Origin: Coniochaeta sp. PMI_546
Taxonomy: Eukaryota > Ascomycota > Sordariomycetes > Coniochaetales > Coniochaetaceae
Length of the DNA stretch: 64,000 nt
Assembly (NCBI GenBank): GCA_021432605.1
Contig: MU271148.1
Location: 1,867,362 to 1,931,361 of the forward strand
Reading direction: 5' to 3'
Position numbers and translations under genes: made by a program. Shown here piece by piece: positions 1 through 11,135 of the stretch (its first letter is position 1; each line of letters begins with the position of its first letter). Below the pieces are notes generated by a model. It worked only from the letters and a program-made list of their open reading frames with translations. It was not told the origin of the DNA and made no database searches.

Positions 1-2098
1 GGCGCCTGCTGTTGGTGTTGGCTACTAGGTCCGATTCACTGACAAGCGGCTCTGATGATGCAGTTTGCGAGCCGGTTCATGGTTCAGATGGTGTCTCAAA
101 CTGAGCGGGACGACCCTGAAATGAATGACATGGTGTTGCTGGTTTGCGATTTCTCTCAAGGATGGACATCTGGGCATCAATCGTGATTTTTGGATTATCA
201 GACACTGCCTATTGGGCAGCATGGAGGATCTCGACATGTTTTTGGCCTGGTTGGAGGTAAAGGACTGGAGGTTTTTTGGCAGCTCACCAGTATGTGAAAT
301 TTGAAGCAATATTTTACGAAAAGCAGACTTTCCAACTATTGCATAAGTCAAGCACCCTTCGAAACTCTTCATGATTGACCGAAACTCTCTGACCAACTAC
401 TCGAGTCTTTGACGCTGTCGTGATCGGGATGGAGGCATGGCGAGCACCGCACGGACCATGACCAAACCCTGGGAAGGAGTGACAGGGGATCCAGCCTGCC
501 TTCGCTTTGTTCGGCCGTCATTGCTAATTTTGTTTCGGTACCAACCTCCGCCTAACACTTACCGCAGTATTTATTGTACTTGCTTGACTCATGTACGTCA
601 TTGAGCAGGAAGCGCCGTTTGCAACGTTCACTTCCATGTTACCTGCATTTGGCTAAGGTAGAGGTAGGAGAGTACCAGGGCCGGTAGGTATATGCTCTGT
701 TGAGGTTCAAGTATCACATCGTACACTTAGACTTGACATCAACAAGCCAAACCACTGAGTTGCCTTGGAAGCTCTTTTCAGCTGCTGTGGCAACAGACAC
801 ACCACTGCCCAAGGCTGTTTCTTAGAAATGCTGGACTCCATTTACTTACAGTAGCGGGCGAAGGTGGGATGGATGGTGACACAAATTGCAGGCGCCCCTC
901 TGCGGCCGTTGTTCCAGAAAGCTTCGACCAACAACATGGCAGGTGGACCAGGAATTCAGACGAGCAGAGTTTGACAGGCGGCTGAAGTCGGTTGGACGGA
1001 CACACCCCGTTTTTCTGCGAGGTGAATTCCCCGGATTCGTCTCAGGATCGGCAAATCCCATCTCTGCGGGACAATGTGCACTGTGTAGTGTCTGTAGTAG
1101 TGTACACTACATAGGTATATGGATATAAACCACATGTGTATACCATAGTATAGGAAAAGTCAAGATCTTATAAAACAACTCAGACAGGATGCAGTATGAC
1201 TGGGGATGAAATTGAGGATTTTCTGCGCTGCCTGGAAACAAGCCACCCGCATTATCTCGATAACGCCGCCAACTTTTTTCGAATGTTGCCTCTCGACAAG
1301 GGGCAAGAACTGGTCAATCTCTTGCACGTTGTCCAATCAATGTCGTGCAAGCCACACCCATCGGCTCCTTCCACACCCCTGCCCTTCCCCTTTCGGGCCT
1401 TCGCTGTATTTTAGTAGGGTGGCACTGCATGGGACCTTCAACAAGTTGCAGGCCGCGGGCTGTTAGCTTGCATGGATGCCACGGGGGTAGCTCTTCAAGT
1501 TTCCACCTGCCAAGAAGGCCAAGCAGTGCCTTTCTTGAGCCAGGGGGAAAACAGGTAATCTGTCGGGGTCGCGTCGAGAATATCTGAATTAATACTTCGA
1601 TCTTGCTTCTCGCCGCCTCTCTCGCTACTTCGTCTTGTAATTCCCTCTCTGGACGTGCCGTGCCATTGGTGACTGTTGGATACACAAAGGAAGGAAGGAT
1701 CGTGAGAGTCACAGACGACACGCGAGTCCGACAACATTCGTTGATTGAAGGTGGACAATTGCGCCAGACAGACGTAAGGATCTCGTTGTTCCTGTCGTTT
1801 GTATCGACTACCCACCGGCCGACCAGAGGACTTGCGCCTACTTTCGTTCACAACTGGTTAAGAAAGCTTGATTCCGGAAAGACAGAGCATCTCGTTTCGT
1901 TGTTGCTCGACTTTCACCTTTCTCTACCCGACCTTCGTTGACTACAGTCGCTTTCTCGAGCTTGTTCTCAACTCTCGACAAACCAGCCACTTTCAAGTCG
2001 TTACCGCATCGTACTCCCACCTTGGGTTCTTGGATACTCACGGAACATCAACAACCGAGCTTCTACTGTTTTAGTCTGTTTGCCTAGTCATTGTCAAC
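1..2098. other. Upstream region of the glucanosyltransferase gene
   Basis: No gene can be supported in the first 2.1 kb. The last few hundred bases are pyrimidine-rich and probably hold the promoter and 5' leader of the GH72 gene that starts at 2099. A 72-codon ATG-started ORF at 1196-1414 is listed separately as doubtful. The other open frames here are short, overlap each other on both strands and resemble no family I know. Confidence 0.5.
1196..1414 (+). CDS. Doubtful small ORF, 72 aa
   Basis: This is an ATG-started 72-codon frame about 60 bp downstream of AT-rich TATA-like stretches (around 1120-1170). Its first 50 residues look soluble and helical: acidic, with regularly spaced Leu, Phe and His. 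The C-terminal 20 residues are proline-rich and look like read-through of non-coding DNA. I recognise no family. It could be a first exon, a small fungal protein or chance. It is included only because its amino-acid composition is more protein-like than that of other short frames nearby. Confidence 0.15.
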   Translation: MTGDEIEDFLRCLETSHPHYLDNAANFFRMLPLDKGQELVNLLHVVQSMSCKPHPSAPSTPLPFPFRAFAVF

Positions 2099-3595
2099 AT
2101 GAGGCTCTCTTGGTTCTCCGCGGTAGCTGGCGCCGTGACGGCTAATGCCCTTCCCACCATCACCGCCACGGGCAACAAATTCTTCACCAGCGAGGGGAAG
2201 CAGTTCTTCATGAAGGGTATGGCAGTATCCGGAGCCGCAACTGTGCAAGGTCATATGTGCTAACCGTCAGACAGGCATTGCCTACCAGCTCACACCAGGT
2301 CGGTTCTGGTTCTCCGCTTGTACTCACTTTTTGCCAGCTTTTATTCTGACATGATGGAAACAGACGATCCACTTGTTGATACTGAGCAATGCACCCGCGA
2401 TGCCGCTCTGATGAAGACTCTAGGCGCTAATGTCATCCGTGTGTACCATGTCGATCCTAAGGCAGACCACGACGGCTGCATGGCTGCATTTGCCGATGCA
2501 GGCATCTACACCATCATTGACTTGGACACGTTCAGTACCTACATCTTGCCGGTAGGTCTCATGCAATCCTCTACCTGACTGGTTGCTAACTGGCAGCTCC
2601 AGCAAACTCCGTACTGGAACTCGACTCAGCGCGACGCCTATGCTGCCGTCCTGGATGCCTTCTCCAAATACGACAACAGCCTTGGCTTCTTCGTTGGAAA
2701 TGAGATCATCGCTGAGGCGAACCAGTCCATGGCCGCTCCTTACATCAAGGCTGCTGCCCGTGACCTGAAGGCCTACCGAGACAACAAGGGATACCGCCAG
2801 TTCCCCATCGGTTACTCCGCAGCTGATATAGCGGAGCTGCGCCCCATGCTCCAGGACTACCTCACCTGCGGCGGCAACGCTTCTGAGAACATCGATTTCT
2901 TCGCTCTCAATTCGTACGAGTGGTGCGACCCTCAGACGTACGAGGCTTCCGGCTATGCCAACCTCGAGTCCATGGCCGTCAACTTCCCCGTCCCAATCTT
3001 CTTCTCGGAGACTGGCTGCAATGTCCCCGGTCCTCGCTTATTTGACGACCAGAACGCTATATTCGGTCCTAAGATGGTCAACGACTGGAGTGGCGCCTTG
3101 ATCTATGAGTGGATCCAGGAGGCGAACAACTACGGTCTGATCTCGTATGGCCCCAAGGTCGACCCGACCGTTGTTGGTTCCAACATCGAGGGCGGTTTTA
3201 CCAGGAAGGGCACACCGACCCCCGTCTCGCCCGACTTCAACAACCTGAAGACCATCTGGGCGACCATCACTCCTTCTGGTGTAGCGAGCTCAACCTACGA
3301 CCCCAAGCACGTTTCCACGCGCGCGTGTCCCACGTCAACTGCGGGTGGGTGGCTGGTGGACGGCAACGTCAAGCTGCCCACCCTCGGCGAGACCTTCACT
3401 GGAGGCTCGTTCACCCCCACCGCCTCCGCTACCGGGTCTGTCACCCCCGCGACCAAGACAGGTAGTGCTGCTTCGTCGTCGACGACCAGCCCGGCCAGCA
3501 ATCCGGCTTCCGGCCCGGCTTCTGTAAACAAGGAGCTCGCCGGCATGAGCGCTGGTCTGCTCGGCGTCATGCTAGTCTTCACGGTCTGGCTATGA
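2099..3595 (+). CDS. gel: GPI-anchored beta-1,3-glucanosyltransferase (GH72, Gel/Gas family)
   Basis: The enzyme cuts and re-joins beta-1,3-glucan chains at the outer face of the plasma membrane and cell wall, elongating wall glucan. The model has four exons, 2099-2216, 2275-2298, 2364-2551 and 2597-3595, giving 442 aa; all three introns are GT-AG and in phase. Residues 1-17 form a signal peptide ending in a small-residue site. The GH72 catalytic pair is visible: Glu146 in GNEI and Glu248 in FFSETG. The C-terminus has a Ser/Thr/Pro-rich stretch (about 375-420) followed by a hydrophobic tail, the usual GPI-anchor signal. No cysteine-rich X8/CBM43 module follows the catalytic domain, so it belongs to the Gel1-like subgroup rather than the Gas1/Gel4 type. 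It is convergent with the RGS gene downstream. The family call is very secure; the exact paralogue is not. Confidence 0.95.
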
Positions 3596-4704
3596 TGATC
3601 ACTTGATTCTTAACCCCCACCCCGAGAAATGATACCCTCCGCCACCCGCTTCTTATTCCATTCAGGATAATCCCCCCATCTGGCCGGCATTGCATTTCGC
3701 ATTGTTATGGCAAGGGCTGGCACCCTTATTTCCTCTTGGACGCCACGCCCGAGGTTCAGCTTCTTCTGCTACTTTCTACGCATTACATGGCACTTTCAGC
3801 CCCCTTTCCCGCGGCTCCGTTAGCGTTGCTGCATTTACTTTGCCACGCATCATACATTGGCGTTTGTTGTCGACATGGACGGCATTTTATTGAGCTTTAC
3901 TTTGCATTAATGACGGACTACCAGCTAGGACATAAACCTTGCACACTTGGATGATGAGTAGGGGAGGACTTGGGTTTTTATATCGGAAAGTCCTCGCGTT
4001 TGACCGAGCAGGGCTGCATAGCGAGATCCTTCCTGCATCGTGGACGGCGTCACCCGATACAGATCGTTGGGGATGCGGTATCCAGGACCCATGGTGGGAC
4101 GCTGGAACCTACCTGACCTGCCTTGCTTGAGGGAGCTCTGGTACGGGATTGTACATAAATAACTATTCGTCCAGAGATGGCAACGAGAAATCCCCGGGTT
4201 AATGTTAGAGACATGAGAATAAACGAAGAATGGTCTGCACGGTTATTGTCTAGATTTAAGTAATTGTGTCTGACTAATCCCTATCTCAAGCTCCAAGATA
4301 CTTTGGTGTCTCAGCCGCTAGCCATCAGCACGCTACAGCTAGTTGAGTGGGCGAGTTGAAAGAGGTGCACAGATGACGAGGACCGGCCATAGAGGGTAAT
4401 CCACGCGAGAAGATTTAGGCCGACGAGGAAGTTTAGATGATGCCGACACTGTAGGAGCTCGAGAGGATTCCTAAAGTGAAAGGTTGCCACTGGCAATGTT
4501 GGGAAGCTTGAGGAACGGAGCGGCGTCACTATCGTTGGAAGAGACCGTACCCGCTGCAGAAACGGATATCGTGTCTTGGTATTTGGTGGCGGGTAGACTA
4601 CATAGGAAGTGCACTACCTACCATGAAAGCAATCGCCTCATATTCTCGACCGAGGCTGCTGCTAGGCGTTATCTACTCTGCCATGTTTCCCTTGACGACA
4701 GCCC
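3596..4704. other. Convergent intergenic region
   Basis: This lies between the 3' ends of the GH72 gene (+) and the RGS gene (-). It should contain both 3' UTRs and polyadenylation regions. I see no gene, tRNA or repeat of note. Confidence 0.5.
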
Positions 4705-6161
4705 TCACAGAATGTTCCTGCTCGGCACGAACAGCGAGGCAACAGTCAGGACACTCGCCACCAGTCCACCCCAGACGATAGATAACAACACGGCTCGGTC
4801 TTGCATAAGCTGCAAGCTCTGGTTCTGAATGGGCACAGTCTCTCCGAAAACCCTTGCGTACACGGACTTGCACGTATAGAGTCTGACCCAGGGCTCTGCG
4901 TCGGGCTCGTTCTTGGGACCGAAGGTCTGCAGGCTCGACTTCCTCAAGGGATCCGAACCACGGCTGCTGAGGGTCGTGAGAGTGCTGGATGCTGTCTCCT
5001 TGCGGGTATGTTTGTGGAAGTGAGCATCAGACTGTGAGGCAACGATATCGTCGAGTTTCTCTTCAATAGTAGCGTTGACTACTTCCCACGGTCTGACCTG
5101 TCGTACGTTCCTGAAATGGAGGAAGACACAGAGACCGCGTCTAATAGCGGCGTCCAGGATGGTTACACCAGGCCACCACAGGATAACGCAGAGGATACGA
5201 AGGAAGTAACTCAGCCGGGAGAGGATGAGAAGTACATCCAGTGCTAGACCGAGAGCAATGAAAAGAGTACCGAGTGAGCAGTTGGTAACCAGTTTTGGCT
5301 TATTGGAGTTGGAAACACTCCATCGTATGAACGCTGGGTGAGAGCAGCCCTTGAGGTTGGCTTCGGCCACAATGAACGCTGGAAGCAGAGCAGATGGGTG
5401 TGTCGTGTGGGAAATTGCATGGAGACAGGCGTCACGGTCTTGTTGCGCCAGGTCGAGCTGCCGTGGAGAGGATTCTGCGATGTAGTGTTTGACCACCCGG
5501 GTGACTTCATCTCGGAACGGTTGGATGGTAACTTGAGGCGGTCAGTAATGAAGGACGGCGCTGCTAGATCCACGGGCACGTACATGGTTGCCAGTCCTCC
5601 TTTACGTCAACCGGACTCATAATGGACGACATCGAAGACGATGTACGCGGTCTAGAGTAGTTCGTAGAGGCGGAGTTGTGTCGCCCATGACCTGCAGTCT
5701 TGTCCTCGGAAGCGCGTCTGCTCTGGTCCATCTCCATGATGGAGATTATCTTGTTCATCTTGTCGCTCGTCGCTCTCTTGTGGCTGTATCTGATGAACCT
5801 CGAGGCGGCAGGCGGCTCACGGGCCTTGTCTGGGTCCCAGATAGGGGACAAGGCTTTCTGCCTCGGCAAGAGGGTACTCCATCGTTGGACATAGTCGCAG
5901 TACCAGAGGAAGAATTGTAGATTTTCGGCACTGCGTCCCACATAGAAGAGGTAGTCCATAAAGTCGTTCAGCGAGCAAGGCTGCCATGTAATGTGAGTAA
6001 AGTTTTCTCAATAACTCTTGCCTCGTCAATCCGGCAGATCTCGGGCAGCTTACAGGGAGCGTGGTGTTCTTGATCACCTCTTCGAAAGAAAGCTCTACTG
6101 GTATCTTGCCTCTGGAGGCTTTGGCCTCCTCTAGCTGGACGGTAGTCTCGACGTCCGACAT
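4705..6161 (-). CDS. RGS-domain membrane protein (regulator of G-protein signalling)
   Basis: RGS proteins speed GTP hydrolysis on heterotrimeric G-alpha subunits and so damp signalling. Three exons, 6161-6054, 5980-5584 and 5531-4705, give 443 aa; the ATG at 6161 is the first in-frame start, and the introns are 73 and 52 bp. The N-terminal part (about 20-85) carries the fungal RGS signature: LSFEEVI, then a PCSLNDFMDYL region, then ENLQFFLWYCDYV. The second half of the RGS fold resumes around PFRDEVTRVVKHYI (about 173-187) after a Ser-rich insert. At least two hydrophobic segments follow, at about 255-292, and another at about 414-437, so the protein is probably a multi-pass membrane protein. 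An N-terminal RGS domain with C-terminal membrane segments resembles the topology of yeast Rax1, but I cannot assign the orthologue. The acceptor of intron 2 is AAG rather than CAG or TAG, so that junction is the weakest point. Confidence 0.82.
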
Positions 6162-9100
6162 CGTAAACAATTATGCTTGTAGAGTCGTCGGCAGGGCACA
6201 GGAGAGATCCGAGGAGCATACACGATGCGGAGGAGAGCGTCAATGTCTTATAACACCATTCTGGACTAATGATGTATGTGCCACGGTAGGGTGGAAACCG
6301 ATGCCGAGGAGGACTCAAGTCGCGTAATAGTTGCGACTACTGCTCCTGTGTCCGTATGCTTTCGTTTCTCCCATACGACGAAACCAGTTTTCTAGTCGAT
6401 CATAGTGTCGGGGATAAGTGCGCTGGCAGAAGTCCACGAAGAATGAATATCATGCCTTCACGCTTTTGTCAGTGGGCATGACTGATATATAACGCAATAA
6501 GCCGGAAAGTCGGAAACAGGGCACTTGATCTGATCCGCTGATGATCGATGAAACCGAGAGCTATAGAATCACCACACATCGCGATGCAAGCCGAGGAAAG
6601 CACCCAACATCTCTGAGTTGAAGTTTCAGAATCACGCGTGGCTGGCCAACACGAGAAGCTGCCGTAAGATATCACGAAGTGAGGCGAGACGAGCTCGGAT
6701 TCTCCCTCCGTATGGAACTTTGGTAAGGACAGGGTAGATAGGTATTCGAGAATCATGCCTTGCAACCCAATCCTGCAACGATCTCGTGGCTTGGCCTACC
6801 TCCAAGTTATCTCTCTCGCGGGATTGAGCTCGCACGACCATGTGGCTGTGTGTTTTGCTTCATCACACACGGGAGGGCCAAACCTCAATCCCGGTGGTAG
6901 GCGTGTTAAACACGGATGTGAACAGGAAGCCAAGCGTATTCCAGGGAGTGGGATCCACGGCAGGCCACGCAAGATCCGGGGCAAATACTTGCCTTATCCG
7001 CCTTCATTAGACCCTTGACCTGGGTGATGGCCGAGACATGAGCTTTCCGCGTTTCAGATCTTCCATGCACGTTCCACGATGGTCGGCACCGTGCCAAACC
7101 CAACAGAGCATCACATATTCACAGTTTAAATCGTTACTAGAGAACATATTGCGAAGGTAGCCAGGTCGATCAACACGGTCCTTGACAATGCTAGAGGAAG
7201 AAGAAACGGCATTGACGATCGACGCCGGGACTTTTGATGAGATGGATGATGCTACGCAGGCATCCAAGGCACCCACGCGCCAGACGTGCTAAACTTTTGT
7301 CAGCACCTTGGTCGAGTTCTAGGTTGCCGATAGAGTGAAACCAGCTGAGGCTTGAACACTATGGCCCTGGAGACCTGTTCAAGTGTTGTTGGCAGAGTTC
7401 AAGACGGGCGGTTGTTGCCGGCCCCTCCACCGAGGTTTAGCCAACCAGTCGCGATATCCTATATCCTTTCCCCTTCAGGAAGCACGGTTCATATTCCCGG
7501 CTATTCCTTCGAAGTTTCCTGGTTTTTGCAACGACTGACGACGGTAGACTTCCACTAGTGCCGACTACTGAGACACACTAAAAATAGAGATCTCGATAGT
7601 GTCACACACAGCACACTAGACGACAGTAACATCGTGGTTAACCTAGTGTTGGCGTCGACCGGGCGTTGGGGTCGAGATGGGAGCGGACCATGGCTAAGAT
7701 CTCCTCGGTCCAGAGTCTCTGTCGGTTGGGCTGTCGTCTACATCTCCTTTGGCATGGGACCTTTCACTAGGCCGGGCCAAGATTAGGTTCTGTGAAGGCC
7801 TATTCGTTAAAGACTAACTGTCTTATAGACTTCTACGTGGCGGCATGTTGAGTGTGTAATGCGCAGTCATGGTCGACTACAGGCCCTGTCTACCCAGGAA
7901 TCATTATTATATTACGCCGTCTGCATCGAGCTTGCTCCTCGGCAGCCTTTGAAGCTGTTAAGGTATCACTGCTACGTCCTTATCCCTTAGGAGCATCATC
8001 GATATTTCGAGGCAGCTTGGAGTACCGATGATGGCATCTTACCCTACGGTACGCTTCAACGACATTAGTTGACACAGGGAATCGCTATACTTCAAGGACT
8101 TAGACTTTACGCCACATGTTAACGGCCTACTATGTGTGTAAACCGCGACGTCAGTGGCCCGCCCCCTGACCCAACACCAAGGTCATTCTGCTGAAGTAAG
8201 GTAATCAAGGGTAAATTTTATGGTCTTTGATAGAGGCTTGGGCCCTCGGCAAGGCAATACTCTCTAAGAAACTGTGCAACCCTCCTTCCACGCAGGTAGT
8301 GAGTGATGACAACTATGACCGGGCGACCACCGCTCGCAGCCACAAGCTCCACCACAGATCGGGTCTTGGCCTTCCTACTAAACCAAGACAAACAGCATTG
8401 ACCACGTCGCGCATGACAGTAATACACCAGGCAGTCAGAGACGTTAGAAGAGGAATCTTACTGGGTACCAGATGGCATCTGCGGTGGGTGGATGAAAGAA
8501 ACGGTATCAGACGGGCTTGCTTTTCCGGAATCAGAAGGCTTAAGGCTCAAATCTGTCATGGGGTTGTACTATGATATTCGCAATACGCGAGGTGGCGTCC
8601 ATGGATATGATGGTACTAGTCTGGCATAGAACATAAGCATAAGCGTCGGAGCAACAAGTTTTGACCATATTTTCGAGACAAGACCTTCGTAATCTAACGG
8701 TTACTCAACTGATACCGCCAGACCGGCAGTATATTGTCTCGGAACATGATTGCTACCAGGGCAGATCACAGGAGTTTCGGGGTTCGATCGAGCCTGGGGC
8801 CTGGAGCCTGGATATTGGACGACGGCAACACAGACGCCAATCAACGTTGCATTGTGGTTAAGTAACGATGCCTTCCTGGCGGGCCGAACGACCACCTGAG
8901 GCGATGTATCATCGACGCATCGATCCGCAGATCATGATGCTGACTGAGCTTGACCGCATCCTGTCAAGCGTGACAGTTGGCAATTTGAAGTCTTTGCGAA
9001 ATTACTCGTAAGAAGCAGTCGGATTTACTAGTAGAATCGATTCACTAGTATAACCCCCAGCTCATGTTGGGAGCAATTAGAAGTACTTCACCGGGTGGGA

Positions 9101-9528
9101 TGGGGATTAGGCTCACACTCAAGATTGCCAGACGTAAAGCGTTTATACCAAGGTACGTTGTCCATATGAGCTACCAAAAAGCTTCTTTCTAGGTATACAC
9201 TCAAAGGAAGGAATGTTGTTTTCTTCTCTTCCGCCATCACGATCCACCCTCATCATGTATCAACCGGCGTCTGAAAGAGACACTGTTTGTACGGTGAAGT
9301 CCCTCCTTTGAGAACATTCCACACTGAGCCGCAGGGTCTCGCCCAGGAAATCCAACGATGTTCATCTTCTCAGGTGATCCAAGCATGAATACGGTTCTCA
9401 AGAAACGTACTCCACACGGTACAACCATGGCTGCTCCCAGTACGACCACCCTCCTACGAGATCAGGAACCCGAAACACGTTCAGCTCCAACATTGACCCC
9501 GTAACGGTGTGCGCCCTGGACGAAGCCT
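6162..9528. other. Gene-poor intergenic region
   Basis: These 3.4 kb lie upstream of the RGS gene and downstream of the cysteine-rich gene. Open frames are short, present on both strands and compositionally random. I see no conserved protein, tRNA cloverleaf or transposon terminus. The part near 6170-6700 presumably holds the RGS promoter. Confidence 0.4.
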
Positions 9529-10598
9529 CTAGAATAGGACACGGATCGCCAAAACGAAGAACGCGACCGCCAGGACAGAAGGGATCGAACACGTCCCAAA
9601 GGTGCCCCTGCCAGGAACACAAACATGTTTTAAAGCACCAGAAGCAACACCCGCCGTAGCCATCGCGGACTGGTCGCAAATTTCCCCAGTCTTAGACCCC
9701 GTGACCGTCATCGTCCATGTAGCAGGCTGCAGAGTTCCCGATCCTGTAGCCACCCCGGGATCAGAAAGCGTAGACGACGTCGGCAGTAAGCCCGGAGAAA
9801 TAAGCTGCGGCACATCGGGGCATCCGACCACCTCGCACGCGGCTGCCGAGGCAGTCTCCGGTGCCGGGAAGACGAACTCGATGATGTCCGCGCACCCATC
9901 GGTGGTACACATCGTTCCGAGCGGACAGCAGCCGCCGCCTTGGGTGTAGTTGCAGTGCTGCGTGCCTGCCTGGCAGATTGGCGGGTATTCGAAGGTCGGG
10001 TGACAGCCTGGCTGGGCCTGCGTTATGGGTTCCGGCAGCGGCGGACGGCAGTAGATGTTCGAGACGGAGAGGGCGGTCAGGTAGCAGGACATTCCGGGTG
10101 GGCAGCAGATTTCCTGGATGGTGTCAGCTGGGCCAGTACCGTCCGTGAGAAGACCTGTGACAGGAACCTGGTGCAAAGCAACGCAACACATACCGGCAAC
10201 CCGAAAGCCTCACACCCACCCGTACCCTCGCCGCACGTCGTGTTAGAGTCCCCGACAGTGGTATTGGGCCTCTAGCCCAGCTCACCGGGGTCAGGTGTCC
10301 TCTCAGCGACCGGCCCATGCTCGTCGTAACCGCTGGGTCCGCCCCTAGCACCGGCATACGACATGACGCCTGCCGAGCGCAATCCGGCGTCGATGGCGAA
10401 CACGAGCGCCGTCACGAGCACGCCGACGATGACCGCGACGAGCCCCCACATGGCCCAGCTGCGCAGTCCGTCCGGCCACCAGCCGTGCTTGTGTCTGCTC
10501 TTCCAGGGAGTGTGGGTATGCGCCGTGCATTTGTTCTTGTCCCGAGTCACGGTCTGGTCAAGTATCTTGCTTGCAGACAGGGGAGAGGGGGTGGACAT
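9529..10598 (-). CDS. Cysteine-rich putative type II membrane or cell-surface protein (tentative model)
   Basis: I do not recognise a named family. The best two-exon model is 10598-10286 and 10154-9529 (312 aa); the splice phases agree and the ATG at 10598 opens the frame. Exon 1 encodes a basic, His-rich N-terminus (about 20-45) followed by a strong membrane segment (WAMWGLVAVIVGVLVTAL, about 50-70). Exon 2 encodes a cysteine-rich region with two CCPxG blocks (CCPPGMSC and CCPLGTMC), as in many secreted or wall-associated fungal proteins. A Ser/Thr/Gly-rich tail then leads into a hydrophobic C-terminus that could be a GPI signal. The inter-exon stretch also contains a Cys-bearing frame (around 10215-10255, reading NTTCGEG) that might be a further exon. 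It could also be two separate genes: a small one-TM protein and a GPI-anchored cysteine-rich protein. The CDS nature of exon 2 is fairly convincing; the joining is not. Confidence 0.5.
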
Positions 10599-11135
10599 GG
10601 TGCCGACGAGTGTAGAGCCCTTGAGTGTGTGTGGTTGGGTGACAGTAAGGATTGGTACTATGATGCTGTAGGAGGAAAGCAAGCGATTGTTTTAGGTTCA
10701 AGGGAGAGTTAAAGAGATTTAGTAGCAGGGATGATAGGACTGCTAATGTTGATGGTGAGGGCCATATCCCATGATAAGAGTCGGATTCGATCGGAGGATG
10801 TTTGATGAGGATGACAAGTTGGCCGTTGGAGGTCGATGGAGATCGTTAGAGGACAAGCACCTATCGAAGGACGTTATCATATCCCTGTTGTTGCTCGCTA
10901 TATCTATCGTGCCTACCAGTTCTCATGCTCTGACTATTGGATCTGCCGTCGGTTGCGGAAGGCGTCGTCCTGACGGCACTGCCCACCTCGACTTGAGCGA
11001 AGATGACATTTCTGCCATGGCGGGTGGCAGGCTTAGGTAGGTAAACAACTTGATTACGCTATTTCTCGTTCCTCGCTGAACCTTTCATCTCCAACCTATC
11101 GTCCTTTATGTCCAACTCAACAGCACTATCCAACT
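10599..11135. other. Intergenic region
   Basis: This contains the presumed promoter of the cysteine-rich gene and the 3' UTR of the VTC gene. An 89-codon frame on the + strand (10771-11040) shows no family resemblance and I do not treat it as a gene. Confidence 0.4.

Noticed and set aside
10771-11040. 89-codon frame on the + strand
   Set aside because: It shows no family resemblance and lies in the short space between two - strand genes, where promoter and 3' UTR are expected.
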